Shown in pieces: positions 8,151-17,612 of a DNA stretch of 64,000 nucleotides. This stretch comes from Tectiglobus sp965224045 (GTDB taxonomy: Bacteria; Pseudomonadota; Alphaproteobacteria; Rhizobiales; Hyphomicrobiaceae). Position 1 is the first letter of the stretch, and each line of letters opens with the position of its first letter. The position numbers and the translations under genes were made by a program. The notes under the pieces were generated by a model. That model did no database searches, was not told the origin of the DNA, and saw nothing but the letters and a program-made list of their open reading frames with translations. Location of the stretch: NCBI GenBank assembly GCA_965224045.1, contig CBDCYD010000001.1, positions 248,001-312,000 on the forward strand. Direction: 5' to 3'.

Positions 8151-9560
8151 ATGAACAAGACGAATGCCAACTCAATGTGGGGTGGCCGCTTCCAGATGTC
8201 ACCCTCCGCCATCATGGAGGAAATCAATGCCTCTGTCGGCTACGATCAACGCTTCGCCGGCGAGGACATCGACGGCTCGAAGGCCCATGCCGCGATGCTG
8301 GCGGAGCAGGGCATCATCACGCGTGGCGACGCCCGCGAGATCGCCAGAGGGCTCGACAAGATCCGGGAGGAAATTTCCGCCGGCACATTCGACTGGCAGT
8401 CCGCCCTCGAAGACGTGCACATGAATGTCGAGGGACGCCTGCGCGATTTGATCGGTCCGGCCGCCGGTCGCCTGCACACCGCCCGTTCGCGCAACGATCA
8501 GGTCGCCACCGATTTCCGCCTCTACATCAGGGCGACCATCGATGCGCTCGACAGCAAACTGGGCGAGCTGCAACTGACGCTCGCGCGCAAGGCTGAGGCC
8601 CATGCCGCAACGGTCATGCCCGGTTTCACGCATCTGCAGCCGGCGCAACCGGTCACCTTTGGCCACCATCTCCTGGCCTACGTCGAGATGCTGGCGCGTG
8701 ATCGCGGCCGGCTCGCCGATGCCCGTCGGCGTATGAACGAATGTCCGCTCGGCGCTGCGGCGCTGGCTGGTACGTCGTTTCCCATAGATCGCAAAATGAC
8801 GGCTGCCGCGCTCGGGTTCGATCGCCCGACCGCCAACTCGCTCGATAGTGTCTCGGATCGCGATTTCGTCCTGGAAACGCTCGCGGCCGCCACGATCTGC
8901 GCGACGCACCTGTCTCGTTTCGCCGAGGAAATCGTCATTTGGAGCTCGCCTCAGTTCGGTTTCGTGCGCCTTAGCGATGCCTGGACGACCGGGTCGTCGA
9001 TCATGCCGCAAAAGCGCAATCCGGATGCAGCCGAACTGGTTCGCGCCAAGGTCGGCCGCATTGCCGGTGCCTTCAACGCCCTGACGCTGGTCATGAAGGG
9101 CCTTCCCCTGGCCTATTCCAAGGACATGCAGGAGGACAAGGAGGTCACCTTTGACGCCCTCGACAGCTTCGCGGTGGCGGTTGCGGCAATGGCCGGCATG
9201 GCCGGTGATCTCGATCCTGCCCCTGATGCGATGGCGCGCGCCGCCGGGGCGGGCTTTTCAACTGCAACGGACCTTGCCGACTGGTTGGTCCGCAAACTCA
9301 AGTTGCCATTTCGCGATGCCCACCACGTGACCGGCCGCATCGTGGCGCTCGCGGAGGCCGGCGGCTGCGAACTCGCCGATCTCCCGCTGGTCGATTTGCA
9401 GGACATCGAACCGCGCATCACCAAGGATGTTTTTTCTGTGCTAAGCGTCGAAAAGTCGGTTGCGAGTAGAACCAGCTATGGGGGAACTGCGCCACAGAAT
9501 GTGCGTAAAATGGCCCGAGCATGGGTCAAACGGCTGGAAAAGCAGTTATCGGCCGTCTAG
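8151..9560 (+). CDS. argH: Argininosuccinate lyase
   Basis: Splits argininosuccinate to arginine and fumarate, the last step of arginine synthesis. At 469 residues it is full length. The fumarase/aspartase superfamily signature GSSIMPQKRNP is at about residues 281-291 with the catalytic serine in its flexible loop, and GFTHLQPAQPVTFGHH lies near 160. It begins with ATG at 8151 and is followed on the same strand by lptM, lysA and the TIGR02302 protein, a conserved alphaproteobacterial order. With argD and argF it gives three arginine genes in the first 10 kb, in two transcription units. Confidence 0.97.
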   Translation: MNKTNANSMWGGRFQMSPSAIMEEINASVGYDQRFAGEDIDGSKAHAAMLAEQGIITRGDAREIARGLDKIREEISAGTFDWQSALEDVHMNVEGRLRDLIGPAAGRLHTARSRNDQVATDFRLYIRATIDALDSKLGELQLTLARKAEAHAATVMPGFTHLQPAQPVTFGHHLLAYVEMLARDRGRLADARRRMNECPLGAAALAGTSFPIDRKMTAAALGFDRPTANSLDSVSDRDFVLETLAAATICATHLSRFAEEIVIWSSPQFGFVRLSDAWTTGSSIMPQKRNPDAAELVRAKVGRIAGAFNALTLVMKGLPLAYSKDMQEDKEVTFDALDSFAVAVAAMAGMAGDLDPAPDAMARAAGAGFSTATDLADWLVRKLKLPFRDAHHVTGRIVALAEAGGCELADLPLVDLQDIEPRITKDVFSVLSVEKSVASRTSYGGTAPQNVRKMARAWVKRLEKQLSAV

Positions 9561-9654
9561 AACGCTAAGGGTGCCGGGCGTGTTGAGGCTGCCAATGGCT
9601 GCCGCATCTGGCGCAATTGTCGGCGTCCGGTAGCCGTGCAAGTGGGTCGCGAGT

Positions 9655-9873
9655 ATGGGGACGATGGGCAAATTGCTGAACAATCAAACCGTTGCGGTTT
9701 GTCTTGTCCTGTCAACGGTGCTCGTCGCCGGCTGTGGCGTTCGTGGCTCGCTGGAATACCCGCCGCAAGCGCCGGCAGAGCAGCAGGCAACCGCTGATTC
9801 CGGCCAGGGCAAGCCCGCCGGCAAGGCGCCCAAACCGCATCAAGGCTTTATCCTGGACAAGCTCCTGCAATAG
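9655..9873 (+). CDS. lptM: LptM-type small lipoprotein
   Basis: A 72-residue (69 if started at ATG 9664, which has GGGG just upstream) lipoprotein precursor. A hydrophobic stretch ends in the lipobox LVAGC, followed by GVRGSLEYPP, the usual start of the mature LptM/YifL peptide. The tail is Pro/Ala/Lys-rich. In enterobacteria LptM assists oxidative maturation of the LptD/LptE outer-membrane LPS translocon. The position between argH and lysA is the typical one in alphaproteobacteria and supports the call. Confidence 0.85.
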   Translation: MGTMGKLLNNQTVAVCLVLSTVLVAGCGVRGSLEYPPQAPAEQQATADSGQGKPAGKAPKPHQGFILDKLLQ

Positions 9874-10072
9874 CGCCGGCTGGCCGGCCGTGTGGCTGAT
9901 CCGGTTTCGCCACGTCCTTGCAGCGGGCAGCCTGCTCCAAAACATCGGCCAAAATCAACCAATTGGCGTTATTGATCTGCGTTGAGGCGGCTCGCTTTTC
10001 GCGCACAACCGCGATAAACGTGTGCCGATCTGCCGCCCGACCGACATCTCAACCCCGTCGTGGTCCCCGCCC

Positions 10073-11344
10073 ATGCATCATTTTCACTACCGCAACGGCG
10101 AATTGTGCGCGGAAGACGTGCCTGTGCGCCACCTTGCCGAGACCGTCGGCACGCCGTTCTACTGCTATTCGACCGCGACCCTGCTGCGTCACTACGACGT
10201 GCTCGACGAGGCGTTTGCCGGCAGCGATCACCTGATCTGTTACGCGGTCAAGGCCAATTCGAACCAAGCGGTGCTGGCAACGATGGCGGCACGCGGCGCC
10301 GGCATGGACGTCGTCTCCGAAGGCGAGTTGCGCCGCGCCCGCGCTGCCGGCGTGCCGGCCGACAGGATCATCTTCGCCGGCGTCGGCAAGACCCGTGACG
10401 AGATGGCATATGCATTGTCCGAGGACATTCTCGGCTTCAACGTCGAAAGCCGGCCGGAACTGGAAGCCTTGAGCGCGGTTGCCGATGAAATGGACGGGAC
10501 CGCGCGCATCGCGATCCGCGTCAATCCGGACGTTGATGCCAAGACCCACGCCAAGATCTCCACCGGCAAGTCGGGCAACAAGTTCGGCGTCCCGTTTCTG
10601 GAAGCCGCAGCACTGTATGCGGAAGCCGGACGCCTTCCGGGCATCGAGATTTCCGGCATTCACATGCACATCGGCAGCCAGATCACCGATCTCGATCCTT
10701 ATCGCAAGGCGTTTTCGTTGATGGCGGACCTGGCCGACGACCTCCGGCGCCAGGGCCATCACCTGTCCCACCTGGACTTGGGCGGCGGGCTCGGTGTGCC
10801 TTATTTCGCGGACAACGATCCACCGCCAAGCCCCTGCGCCTATGCCGATGTCGTGCGCGACACGGTCGGCGGACTGGGCCTCAAGCTGGTGCTCGAGCCG
10901 GGCCGGATGATCGCCGCCAACGCCGGTATCCTGGTCACCAGCGTGATCTACTCCAAATCGACCCCTGCCAAGACCTTCACGATCGTCGATGCCGCCATGA
11001 ACGATCTGATCCGGCCGACGCTCTATGACGCCGACCACCAGGCAATTCCCGTCATCGAAGCGCGCAACGATCACCCGAACATTGTTCAAGACATCGTCGG
11101 TCCGGTCTGCGAGTCCGGTGATTACCTGGCTGAGGATCGCGCGCTTCCGGTCATGGGCGCCGGTGACCTGCTTGCCTTTACCGCCTGTGGGGCATACGGC
11201 GCCGTAATGTCGTCGACATACAACTCCCGCCTGTTGGTCCCCGAGGTTTTGGTGAACGGCGCCGAGTTTGCCGTGGTCCGCCCGAGAACCACCTACGAAG
11301 AATTGATTGCGCTCGATCGACTGCCGCCCTGGCTTTCCGGGTAA
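10073..11344 (+). CDS. lysA: Diaminopimelate decarboxylase
   Basis: PLP-dependent decarboxylation of meso-diaminopimelate to lysine. A 423-residue alanine-racemase-fold type III enzyme. The PLP lysine is K60 in CYAVKANSNQAVL. HMHIGSQITD (about residue 200), LDLGGGLGVPY and EPGRMIAANAGILV are family motifs, and the C-terminal barrel has the CESGDYLAEDR substrate-binding motif. The ATG at 10073 (MHHFHYRNGE) is used; the frame extends to a GTG at 10022 but that adds nothing typical. It lies 200 bp after lptM, with no visible feature in the gap. Confidence 0.97.
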   Translation: MHHFHYRNGELCAEDVPVRHLAETVGTPFYCYSTATLLRHYDVLDEAFAGSDHLICYAVKANSNQAVLATMAARGAGMDVVSEGELRRARAAGVPADRIIFAGVGKTRDEMAYALSEDILGFNVESRPELEALSAVADEMDGTARIAIRVNPDVDAKTHAKISTGKSGNKFGVPFLEAAALYAEAGRLPGIEISGIHMHIGSQITDLDPYRKAFSLMADLADDLRRQGHHLSHLDLGGGLGVPYFADNDPPPSPCAYADVVRDTVGGLGLKLVLEPGRMIAANAGILVTSVIYSKSTPAKTFTIVDAAMNDLIRPTLYDADHQAIPVIEARNDHPNIVQDIVGPVCESGDYLAEDRALPVMGAGDLLAFTACGAYGAVMSSTYNSRLLVPEVLVNGAEFAVVRPRTTYEELIALDRLPPWLSG

Positions 11345-11592
11345 TCTGGTGTGACTTGACGAGCGTTTGCCCCTATACCGCCGCCTTTCGGTGTGCAAGT
11401 CTCCGGGGCAATGCGGGGCTCCGTCTGCGTGCCAAAGATCCGGATCGCGGCAGGTGTCGGAAACGGTCGCCCCTTCAGGGATTATTTGAGAGGTCGCAAG
11501 GTTTGACTTCAACCTTGCACAGCGGTTGAAATCGCGAATTGGCCCGGCAGTTCAAGGCGCGGGCCGCCGCCAACAACGCACAGGCCTGCAGG

Positions 11593-14256
11593 ATGGCGCA
11601 AAAATCGAGGCGGTTGACGCCGGAGGAACGAAGCTTTCGCAGGAAGATCTCGTGGAGCCGCTTTGCGCTCTATTTCGAGCGCCTGTGGCCGCGACTATGG
11701 ACCGTGATCACAATCGCGGCGTTGTTCCTGTTGATCTCCCTGTTCGGCGTTTGGCCGTTGCTTTCCGAGATCGCCCATTGGTCTGTTCTGGGGGCATTCG
11801 GCGTTGCTTTGGCGCTCGCCGCCGCCTTCGTGTTGTCGACGCCGTTGCCGACACGTGATGAGGCAATCCACCGTCTGGAGGTGCGCTCACCGGTGCACCA
11901 TCGCCCGGCCTCTGCCTTTGAGGATACGCTGAGCAGCGCGCCACCCGAGGGCGTCACAGCCGCGATCTGGAATGTGCATCGCGACCGCGTGCGCAAGGAT
12001 CTGGAACGCCTCCACGTCTCACCCCCCGTGCCGCGCACCGACAAGTTCGACCGCATCGGGTTGCGCGCGGTTCTCGTGACCTGCGTTGTCGCCTTGCTCG
12101 TGCTTGTCGGCGATGCGGCCCGCGATCGTGTCTGGTCCGCCTTCCGTCTGGTGTCGATCGGCGAGGTCGCCGGCCTGCGCCTTGATGCTTGGGTCACGCC
12201 GCCGCCATATACACGCCGGCCACCGATACTGGTCGCGGATGGCTCTACATCCATCAATCTCATCGAGCCGGAAGCCGCAGCGGTGCCCATCGAAGTGCCG
12301 GAAAAAAGCGCCATCGTCGTGCGCATGGGCGGCAAGTCCGACGTCGAACTGACGCTGGAATTCATCGGCGCCGATGGCCAGGTGCGCGGCGAACCCGTTA
12401 CGGAGGCCGACAGCGCCAAGGCCGCAGGCGAGAAAAAGGCGACCAGCCAGACCACGGGCAATCAGATCAAGGGCATTCTGGAGGTCGGCACCACCGCCGC
12501 GCGCCTCAAGGCGAACGGTGCGGAACTCGCGAGCTGGTCGTTCAACGTCATCCCCGACACGGCACCGCGTATCGCCTTCACCAAGGACCTCGAGAAGACC
12601 CGTCGCGGCGCGATGAAGTTGTTCTATCGCATCGAGGACGACTATGGCATCGCGTCTGCCGAAGCGACCTTTGAGCGCTTGCCGTTGGAGCCTGGCGATC
12701 CGAAAACCAGCTGGGCCCGCCCCGAAGTCCTCAAGGGCGCCCGCCCGCCGCTCGAACGTCCACCGAAAATCGTCCTGCGTGTGCCGCCTCCCGGCGCCAA
12801 GAAGCCGGAGACCTGGAGCTTCCACGAACTGGGCTCTCACCCATGGGCGGGTATGCCCGTGCGCATGACACTCGTCGCGCGCGATCACGCCGGCAACATC
12901 GGCAAGAGCAAGGCCAAGGACATCGTCCTTCCCGAGCGGTTGTTCTTCAACCCGCTGGCCAGGGCCGGTCTCGAGCAGCGCCGCCGCCTGGTGTTTGATC
13001 CCCGCTATCGCGGCCTGGTCGTTCGCGCCCTCGATGCGCTGACGCTTCATCCGCAAGACACGATCAAGGACAAGGCCGCCTACCTCGGGCTGCGCAGCGT
13101 CCGCCACCGACTCAGAGCCGACCCCGGCCGCAAGGCGATCGCCAGTTCGATCGAGCAGCTGTGGCATCTGGCACTTCGCATCGAAAACGGCGGCGGCCTG
13201 TCGGAAGCCGAGCGCCGTCTTCGCGAAATCCAGGAAAAGCTTGCAAAGGCGATCGAACGCGGCGCCTCGCAAAAGGAAATTGCGGAACTCATGCGCCAGT
13301 TGCGTCAGGCACTCGCGCAGTTTCTCAATGAACTGGCCAAGCAGGCGCAGCGCCAACCGCCCAACAACCAGCAGCAGAACCTTGACCCCAACCAGATGAT
13401 GAGCAGCCAGGATCTGCAGCGCATGCTCGACAATCTAGAGAAGATGTTGCGTCAGGGTTCGAAGCAGTCCGCCCAGGAAATGCTGAGCCAGCTGCGTGAT
13501 CTTCTCGACCGGCTGCAGTCCGGTCGCATGGCGCGCCAGCAGCAGGGCCAGGGCAACCGTTCGCGCCAGATGATGCAGATGATGGATCAACTCGGCGATC
13601 TGATCGGCCGCCAGCAACGCCTTATGGACGACACCTTCGGCGCCCAGCGCCAGGGTCAACAAGGCCAGCAGCGTCAACAGGAGGGCCGGCGTGGCCGCCA
13701 AGGCCAGCAAGGCGGGCGCGGGCAACAAAACCGGCGCCAGGGCCGCAGCGGCAGTGGCCAGACCGGTCGCGGCCAGGACGGCCAGCAGATGTCGCCCGAC
13801 GGTCTGGGGCGTCGCCAGGGTGAACTCGGCCGGCGTTTGGACAGCCTGCGCCGCGGCCTCGGTCAGTTCGGTCTGGCCCCATCGAAAGAACTCGATGGTG
13901 CGCGCCGATCGATGGAAAATGCCGAGCGCGCGTTGCGCAACGGCCAACTGGGCGAGGCGACGGAAGAGCAGTCCCGCGCCCTCGAGCAGCTGCGTTCGGG
14001 CACCAATCAAATGGCCGAGCAGATGCTGCGCCAGATGCCGAACCGGCTCGGTCGGTCCGGCGACGCTCCGCTCGACCCGCTTGGCCGCCCGCAACGCTCT
14101 GAGGGTCCGGACCTCGGCACCAGCGTCAAAGTGCCGGACGAGATCGATGCCCAGCGGGCGCGCGAGATTCTCGAGTTACTGCGCAAGCGCCTCGGCGAAC
14201 GCTTCCGGCCGGAACTTGAGCTGGAATACATCGAGCGGCTGTTGCGTCGCTTCTGA
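11593..14256 (+). CDS. TIGR02302/DUF4175-type large membrane protein
   Basis: About 887 residues. Two N-terminal membrane helices (LWTVITIAALFLLISLFGVWPLL and a second about 20 residues later) and a third near residue 160 precede a long periplasmic beta-rich region. Then comes a helical region and a Gln/Gly/Arg-rich low-complexity stretch (nt about 13500-13800). The C-terminus is helical (RAREILELLRKRLGERFRPELELEYIERLLRRF). This layout and the position after lysA are characteristic of the alphaproteobacterial TIGR02302 family, whose function is not established. The start is uncertain: ATG 11593 is used, and a TTG at 11539 is also in frame. The next gene is convergent, 29 bp away. Confidence 0.8.
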   Translation: MAQKSRRLTPEERSFRRKISWSRFALYFERLWPRLWTVITIAALFLLISLFGVWPLLSEIAHWSVLGAFGVALALAAAFVLSTPLPTRDEAIHRLEVRSPVHHRPASAFEDTLSSAPPEGVTAAIWNVHRDRVRKDLERLHVSPPVPRTDKFDRIGLRAVLVTCVVALLVLVGDAARDRVWSAFRLVSIGEVAGLRLDAWVTPPPYTRRPPILVADGSTSINLIEPEAAAVPIEVPEKSAIVVRMGGKSDVELTLEFIGADGQVRGEPVTEADSAKAAGEKKATSQTTGNQIKGILEVGTTAARLKANGAELASWSFNVIPDTAPRIAFTKDLEKTRRGAMKLFYRIEDDYGIASAEATFERLPLEPGDPKTSWARPEVLKGARPPLERPPKIVLRVPPPGAKKPETWSFHELGSHPWAGMPVRMTLVARDHAGNIGKSKAKDIVLPERLFFNPLARAGLEQRRRLVFDPRYRGLVVRALDALTLHPQDTIKDKAAYLGLRSVRHRLRADPGRKAIASSIEQLWHLALRIENGGGLSEAERRLREIQEKLAKAIERGASQKEIAELMRQLRQALAQFLNELAKQAQRQPPNNQQQNLDPNQMMSSQDLQRMLDNLEKMLRQGSKQSAQEMLSQLRDLLDRLQSGRMARQQQGQGNRSRQMMQMMDQLGDLIGRQQRLMDDTFGAQRQGQQGQQRQQEGRRGRQGQQGGRGQQNRRQGRSGSGQTGRGQDGQQMSPDGLGRRQGELGRRLDSLRRGLGQFGLAPSKELDGARRSMENAERALRNGQLGEATEEQSRALEQLRSGTNQMAEQMLRQMPNRLGRSGDAPLDPLGRPQRSEGPDLGTSVKVPDEIDAQRAREILELLRKRLGERFRPELELEYIERLLRRF

Positions 14257-14285
14257 GTGCGGTTGCGGGGCCTGACTTCGCCCGA

Positions 14286-15251
14286 TCAGCGGTTCGTTCG
14301 CAGGGCATCGGGCGGCGATTTCACCAGCACGCCGGCGATCCCGTGATGCGTTGAAAGCGTCGTCGACAGATGCCCACCCGGCGGCTTCTCGCCCGACCAC
14401 CAGGCTTTGAACTGCCGCCAGAGATCCGTCACCAGCAGCCAACCGTAGGGCTCGTGCGACAACGGCACGTCGTACGGCGCATAGCTGAACTTGTATTCCA
14501 GGAACAACGAGGCGCGGCCCAGCCGCACTTCCAGCCCGGCGAGGCCCTGGCCGACGAAACCGGCGAACTGATACTCGTAGGTTCGCGCATTCTCGGCGTG
14601 AATCCCGACCTCGGTGTGGGGCAACGAGATCCCTGCCCCGGCACCGAAGTAGGGTCGGAACCGGCTCCACGTCGGCGCCAGGCTCATCAGCCCGTTAAAG
14701 GTCAGCATGTTGTGGCCGTGGCTGAATTCCAGATGCCGGAACACGTCTCCGACGCGCTGTTTTCCGGCAACGTCCTTGCCGTTGATCTTGCCTGAGAATG
14801 TCGCCACGTCATCGCGCTTGGCGATGGCCTTGGCATGCGTGAAGTCGAGCATCGCCCCGGCATGACCGCCTGGCAACCAGCGCTGGATGCGAATGCCGTA
14901 GTAGATCGGCGACTTGAACGGACGCCCTATCCAGCCGAAATCCTTCACCGTGAGATCGGTACGGCCCGGATTGACGACGCGCACCTCGGTCGGATGCGTA
15001 TAGGCAACGCCGCCATAACCGCCGATCGCCCACTGGCTGCGCGCTGCCTGGTCTAGCAGCGATTGCGGCGCCTCCGCTCTCCTGGCGGTTTCGACCGGCG
15101 GGGTTTCCGTGTGCACGAACGTTGGCACGATGCCTGCAACGGCCGCCACACCCAGCCCGATCACACCCACGCCGGCCATCCACGCCTCAACGGCGCGCGG
15201 ACATCGCCAGTCACCCCAGCACGCCGAGGTCAGGGCTGTTGTCGCATTCAT
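14286..15251 (-). CDS. Lipid A oxidase-like outer-membrane protein
   Basis: A 321-residue protein with an N-terminal hydrophobic segment (VGVIGLGVAAVAGIVPTFV) followed by a beta-barrel-like sequence rich in alternating aromatic and Gly residues (GGYGGVAYTHPTEVRV, KSPIYYGIRIQRW, RPYFGAGAGISLPHTEVG, ASLFLEYKFSYAPYDVPLSH). The pattern resembles the proteins annotated as lipid A oxidase (LpxQ-like) in Hyphomicrobiales, which convert the proximal glucosamine of lipid A to 2-aminogluconate. I recognise the family by pattern only, so the enzymatic role is tentative. ATG 15251 is chosen because GGGGG lies at -12 to -8. It is convergent with the TIGR02302 gene and lies 196 bp downstream of pbpC. Confidence 0.5.
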   Translation of the reverse strand: MNATTALTSACWGDWRCPRAVEAWMAGVGVIGLGVAAVAGIVPTFVHTETPPVETARRAEAPQSLLDQAARSQWAIGGYGGVAYTHPTEVRVVNPGRTDLTVKDFGWIGRPFKSPIYYGIRIQRWLPGGHAGAMLDFTHAKAIAKRDDVATFSGKINGKDVAGKQRVGDVFRHLEFSHGHNMLTFNGLMSLAPTWSRFRPYFGAGAGISLPHTEVGIHAENARTYEYQFAGFVGQGLAGLEVRLGRASLFLEYKFSYAPYDVPLSHEPYGWLLVTDLWRQFKAWWSGEKPPGGHLSTTLSTHHGIAGVLVKSPPDALRTNR

Positions 15252-15447
15252 GGCATCCCCCTGCACCGTCTGCCGATCGACGGTTGCCGCAACCAGACAG
15301 CGTTGCAGGCGTGGCAACCTTGACCTGGATCATGTCGACACTGCACGTAACAGTATTGGCGTCGGCGTCCCCGGCGAACGACGCGCGGCGTCGCAGCGGC
15401 AATATCCCTCGATGATGGTGATGATGGTATTGGCCTTGGTGCGCCGC

Positions 15448-17598
15448 TCACTCGCTGCCGCGCAGCAGCCGAACCCTGACGCGGTCGGTCCGCCCTTCCG
15501 CATCGATGACGGTCAGCCGAACGAAGCCGGAAGGCGCTGATTGCCACACGAAGTGCCGGCCGCGTCGCCGCACCGCAATCGGCTTGCCGTCAGCCAACCA
15601 GGTCAGCGGCAGCGCGCCGCCGCTCGCCTTGAGGACGATCGCATCCGCATCTTCGCCAATCCCCACTTCGGACCGGTCCGGCGGAAACGCAATGCGCGGC
15701 GGTTTGACGAGAAAAGCGCCGGCAGTCACCGTGCGGCGGCGGCGCTCGAAACGGCGCAGCGGTTCGGGCAGCTTGGCACCGCCCACGAGGAGCGCATCTT
15801 TGGGCGCACGCGCAAGTGGTGCCCGTGTCGCCGAAACCCGCTGGAAGGCATCGAACAACAACGGCGCTGCGGCCGTCCGTCCGGTCAGTCCCGGTGTTGA
15901 TGCCGCGTCGGGCCGGCCAACCCAGGCAACGATCGTGTGCTGCCCGTCGAACCCTGCAGCCCAGGCATCGCGATAGCCGTAAGACGTCCCGGTCTTGTAA
16001 GCGATCTGTCCGTTCCGGGCGTGCGTCGGCGGCGGCGCACCCTTGAGAATGTCGGTCACGTAGTAGGTCGCGACCTTGCCAAGAAGAGGCTTCGTCGTGT
16101 GACCGTCGTTTGCAAGTCTCGGCTGTTGCAACAGCCTCTGGCGCAGCGCAATCGGTTCGCCGCCGCGCGCCAGAGCCGCATAGAGCCGGGCCATGTCTTC
16201 GAGCCTGATGCCAAGCCCGCCGAGCGCAACCGCAAGCGAGGGTTCGCCCGCCTCCGGCAGTTCGACGGTTACACCGGCCCGCCTCAGGCGTCCGACGAAC
16301 CGGCCCGGCCCGACCTTGTCGAGCACTTTGACCGCCGGCACGTTGAGCGACAGCGCCAGCGCCTCGCGTAATGAAAGCGTACCGCGATAGCCTTCATCGA
16401 AGTTCTTTGGCGCATAGGTTCCAAAGCGCACCGGACGGTCGTCGATCAGCGTTTCCGGATGGGCCAGGCCGAACTCGAAGGCGAGACCGTAGACGACCGG
16501 CTTCAGCGCCGAGCCCGGCGATCGCATCGCACGTGTCATGTCGATGGCACCGAAACGCGCGCTATCGAAAAGACCTGCCGAACCAACCCGGGCCAACACC
16601 TCTCCGGTATCATGCGCGACAACCATCAGCGCGGCGGACACCTGCCGGCCGATCGCCGCGACATGGCGGGCGACGAGCCGCTCCATCTTGGCCTGCAGAT
16701 TTCGCTCGATGGTCAGTCGGTGCACCTTGCGCCAGGCGGCAGCGGCGACTTCGGCATCGCTCAGATGCCCGGCAAGCTTGGCAAACGCCCGGCGGGAACG
16801 CGGCATGGCCTCCGCACTGGCCCGGCGCACTTCGGCGTCGGAGATCAGACCTGCCGCCGCGCCGCGCGCAAGCACTCTGGCACGTGCTCGTTTCGCTGCC
16901 GCGCCAAAGCGGTCGGGACGCCGGCTCTCCGGTGCTTGCGGCAGCGCGACCAGCAATGCTGCTTCGCCGAGTGACAACCGTCGCGGCTCCTTTCCGAAAT
17001 AGGTCAGCGCTGCGGCCCGGACGCCTTCGATGTTGCCGCCGAACGGTGCCAGGCGCAGGTAGAGGTCGAGGATCTCGTGCTTGCTCAGCCGGTACTCGAG
17101 CTGCACGGCGCGAACGATCTGGCGCAGCTTGCCGCGCGCGGTGCGTTCATGCTTACCCGTCAACAGGCGCGCGACCTGCATGGTCAGCGTCGAACCGCCG
17201 GAAATGATCCGCCCGAAGCGCAGGAATTGCCAACCGGCGCGCGCCAGTGCCAGCGTATCGACGCCGCCATGTTCGAAGAACCGGCGGTCCTCGAACGCCA
17301 GCAGCAGTTTGAGATATCGCTGGTCGACTTGTTCATGCGTGACCGGCAGGCGCCAACGCCCACCGTTCGTCGTGTAGGCCCTGAGCAGGTGTCCGTTGCG
17401 GTCGAGAACCGTGACCGACGTCTCCTGTGCACTGGCCAGCGAAAGAGCACCGAGGCGATCGATCTCCTGCGTCACAAGCCAGGCCGCACTCGCACCGGTC
17501 ACGGCGATGCCGGCGGCAACGCCTGCCACCGCCCACCTGAGGCGGCGGCGGAGCGTGGCTCTTGCGGTCATTGCACCATGCGTGTCGCCAGTCGTCAT
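15448..17598 (-). CDS. pbpC: Penicillin-binding protein 1C
   Basis: A 716-residue bifunctional class A PBP in the inner membrane. An N-terminal anchor (about residues 21-45) is followed by the GT51 glycosyltransferase with EDRRFFEHGGVD (E103) and GGSTLTMQVARLL. The transpeptidase domain has the SxxK serine at about S363 (SALK), SLN, and KTGTS. A C-terminal BiPBP_C-type domain follows. PBP1C polymerises peptidoglycan and is typically encoded beside a bacterial alpha-2-macroglobulin. Here yfhM lies immediately upstream with a 14-bp gap, so they form an operon, thought to couple wall repair with trapping of foreign proteases. Confidence 0.95.
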   Translation of the reverse strand: MTTGDTHGAMTARATLRRRLRWAVAGVAAGIAVTGASAAWLVTQEIDRLGALSLASAQETSVTVLDRNGHLLRAYTTNGGRWRLPVTHEQVDQRYLKLLLAFEDRRFFEHGGVDTLALARAGWQFLRFGRIISGGSTLTMQVARLLTGKHERTARGKLRQIVRAVQLEYRLSKHEILDLYLRLAPFGGNIEGVRAAALTYFGKEPRRLSLGEAALLVALPQAPESRRPDRFGAAAKRARARVLARGAAAGLISDAEVRRASAEAMPRSRRAFAKLAGHLSDAEVAAAAWRKVHRLTIERNLQAKMERLVARHVAAIGRQVSAALMVVAHDTGEVLARVGSAGLFDSARFGAIDMTRAMRSPGSALKPVVYGLAFEFGLAHPETLIDDRPVRFGTYAPKNFDEGYRGTLSLREALALSLNVPAVKVLDKVGPGRFVGRLRRAGVTVELPEAGEPSLAVALGGLGIRLEDMARLYAALARGGEPIALRQRLLQQPRLANDGHTTKPLLGKVATYYVTDILKGAPPPTHARNGQIAYKTGTSYGYRDAWAAGFDGQHTIVAWVGRPDAASTPGLTGRTAAAPLLFDAFQRVSATRAPLARAPKDALLVGGAKLPEPLRRFERRRRTVTAGAFLVKPPRIAFPPDRSEVGIGEDADAIVLKASGGALPLTWLADGKPIAVRRRGRHFVWQSAPSGFVRLTVIDAEGRTDRVRVRLLRGSE

Positions 17599-17612
17599 TT
17601 ACACCCGTCCGC

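Noticed and set aside
10049..11512. Long antisense frame over lysA
   Set aside because: It lies opposite a well-supported lysA with all motifs; its length reflects GC-rich codon bias.
12019..13356. 445-codon antisense frame inside the TIGR02302 gene
   Set aside because: No motif; the sense gene is supported by synteny and membrane topology.
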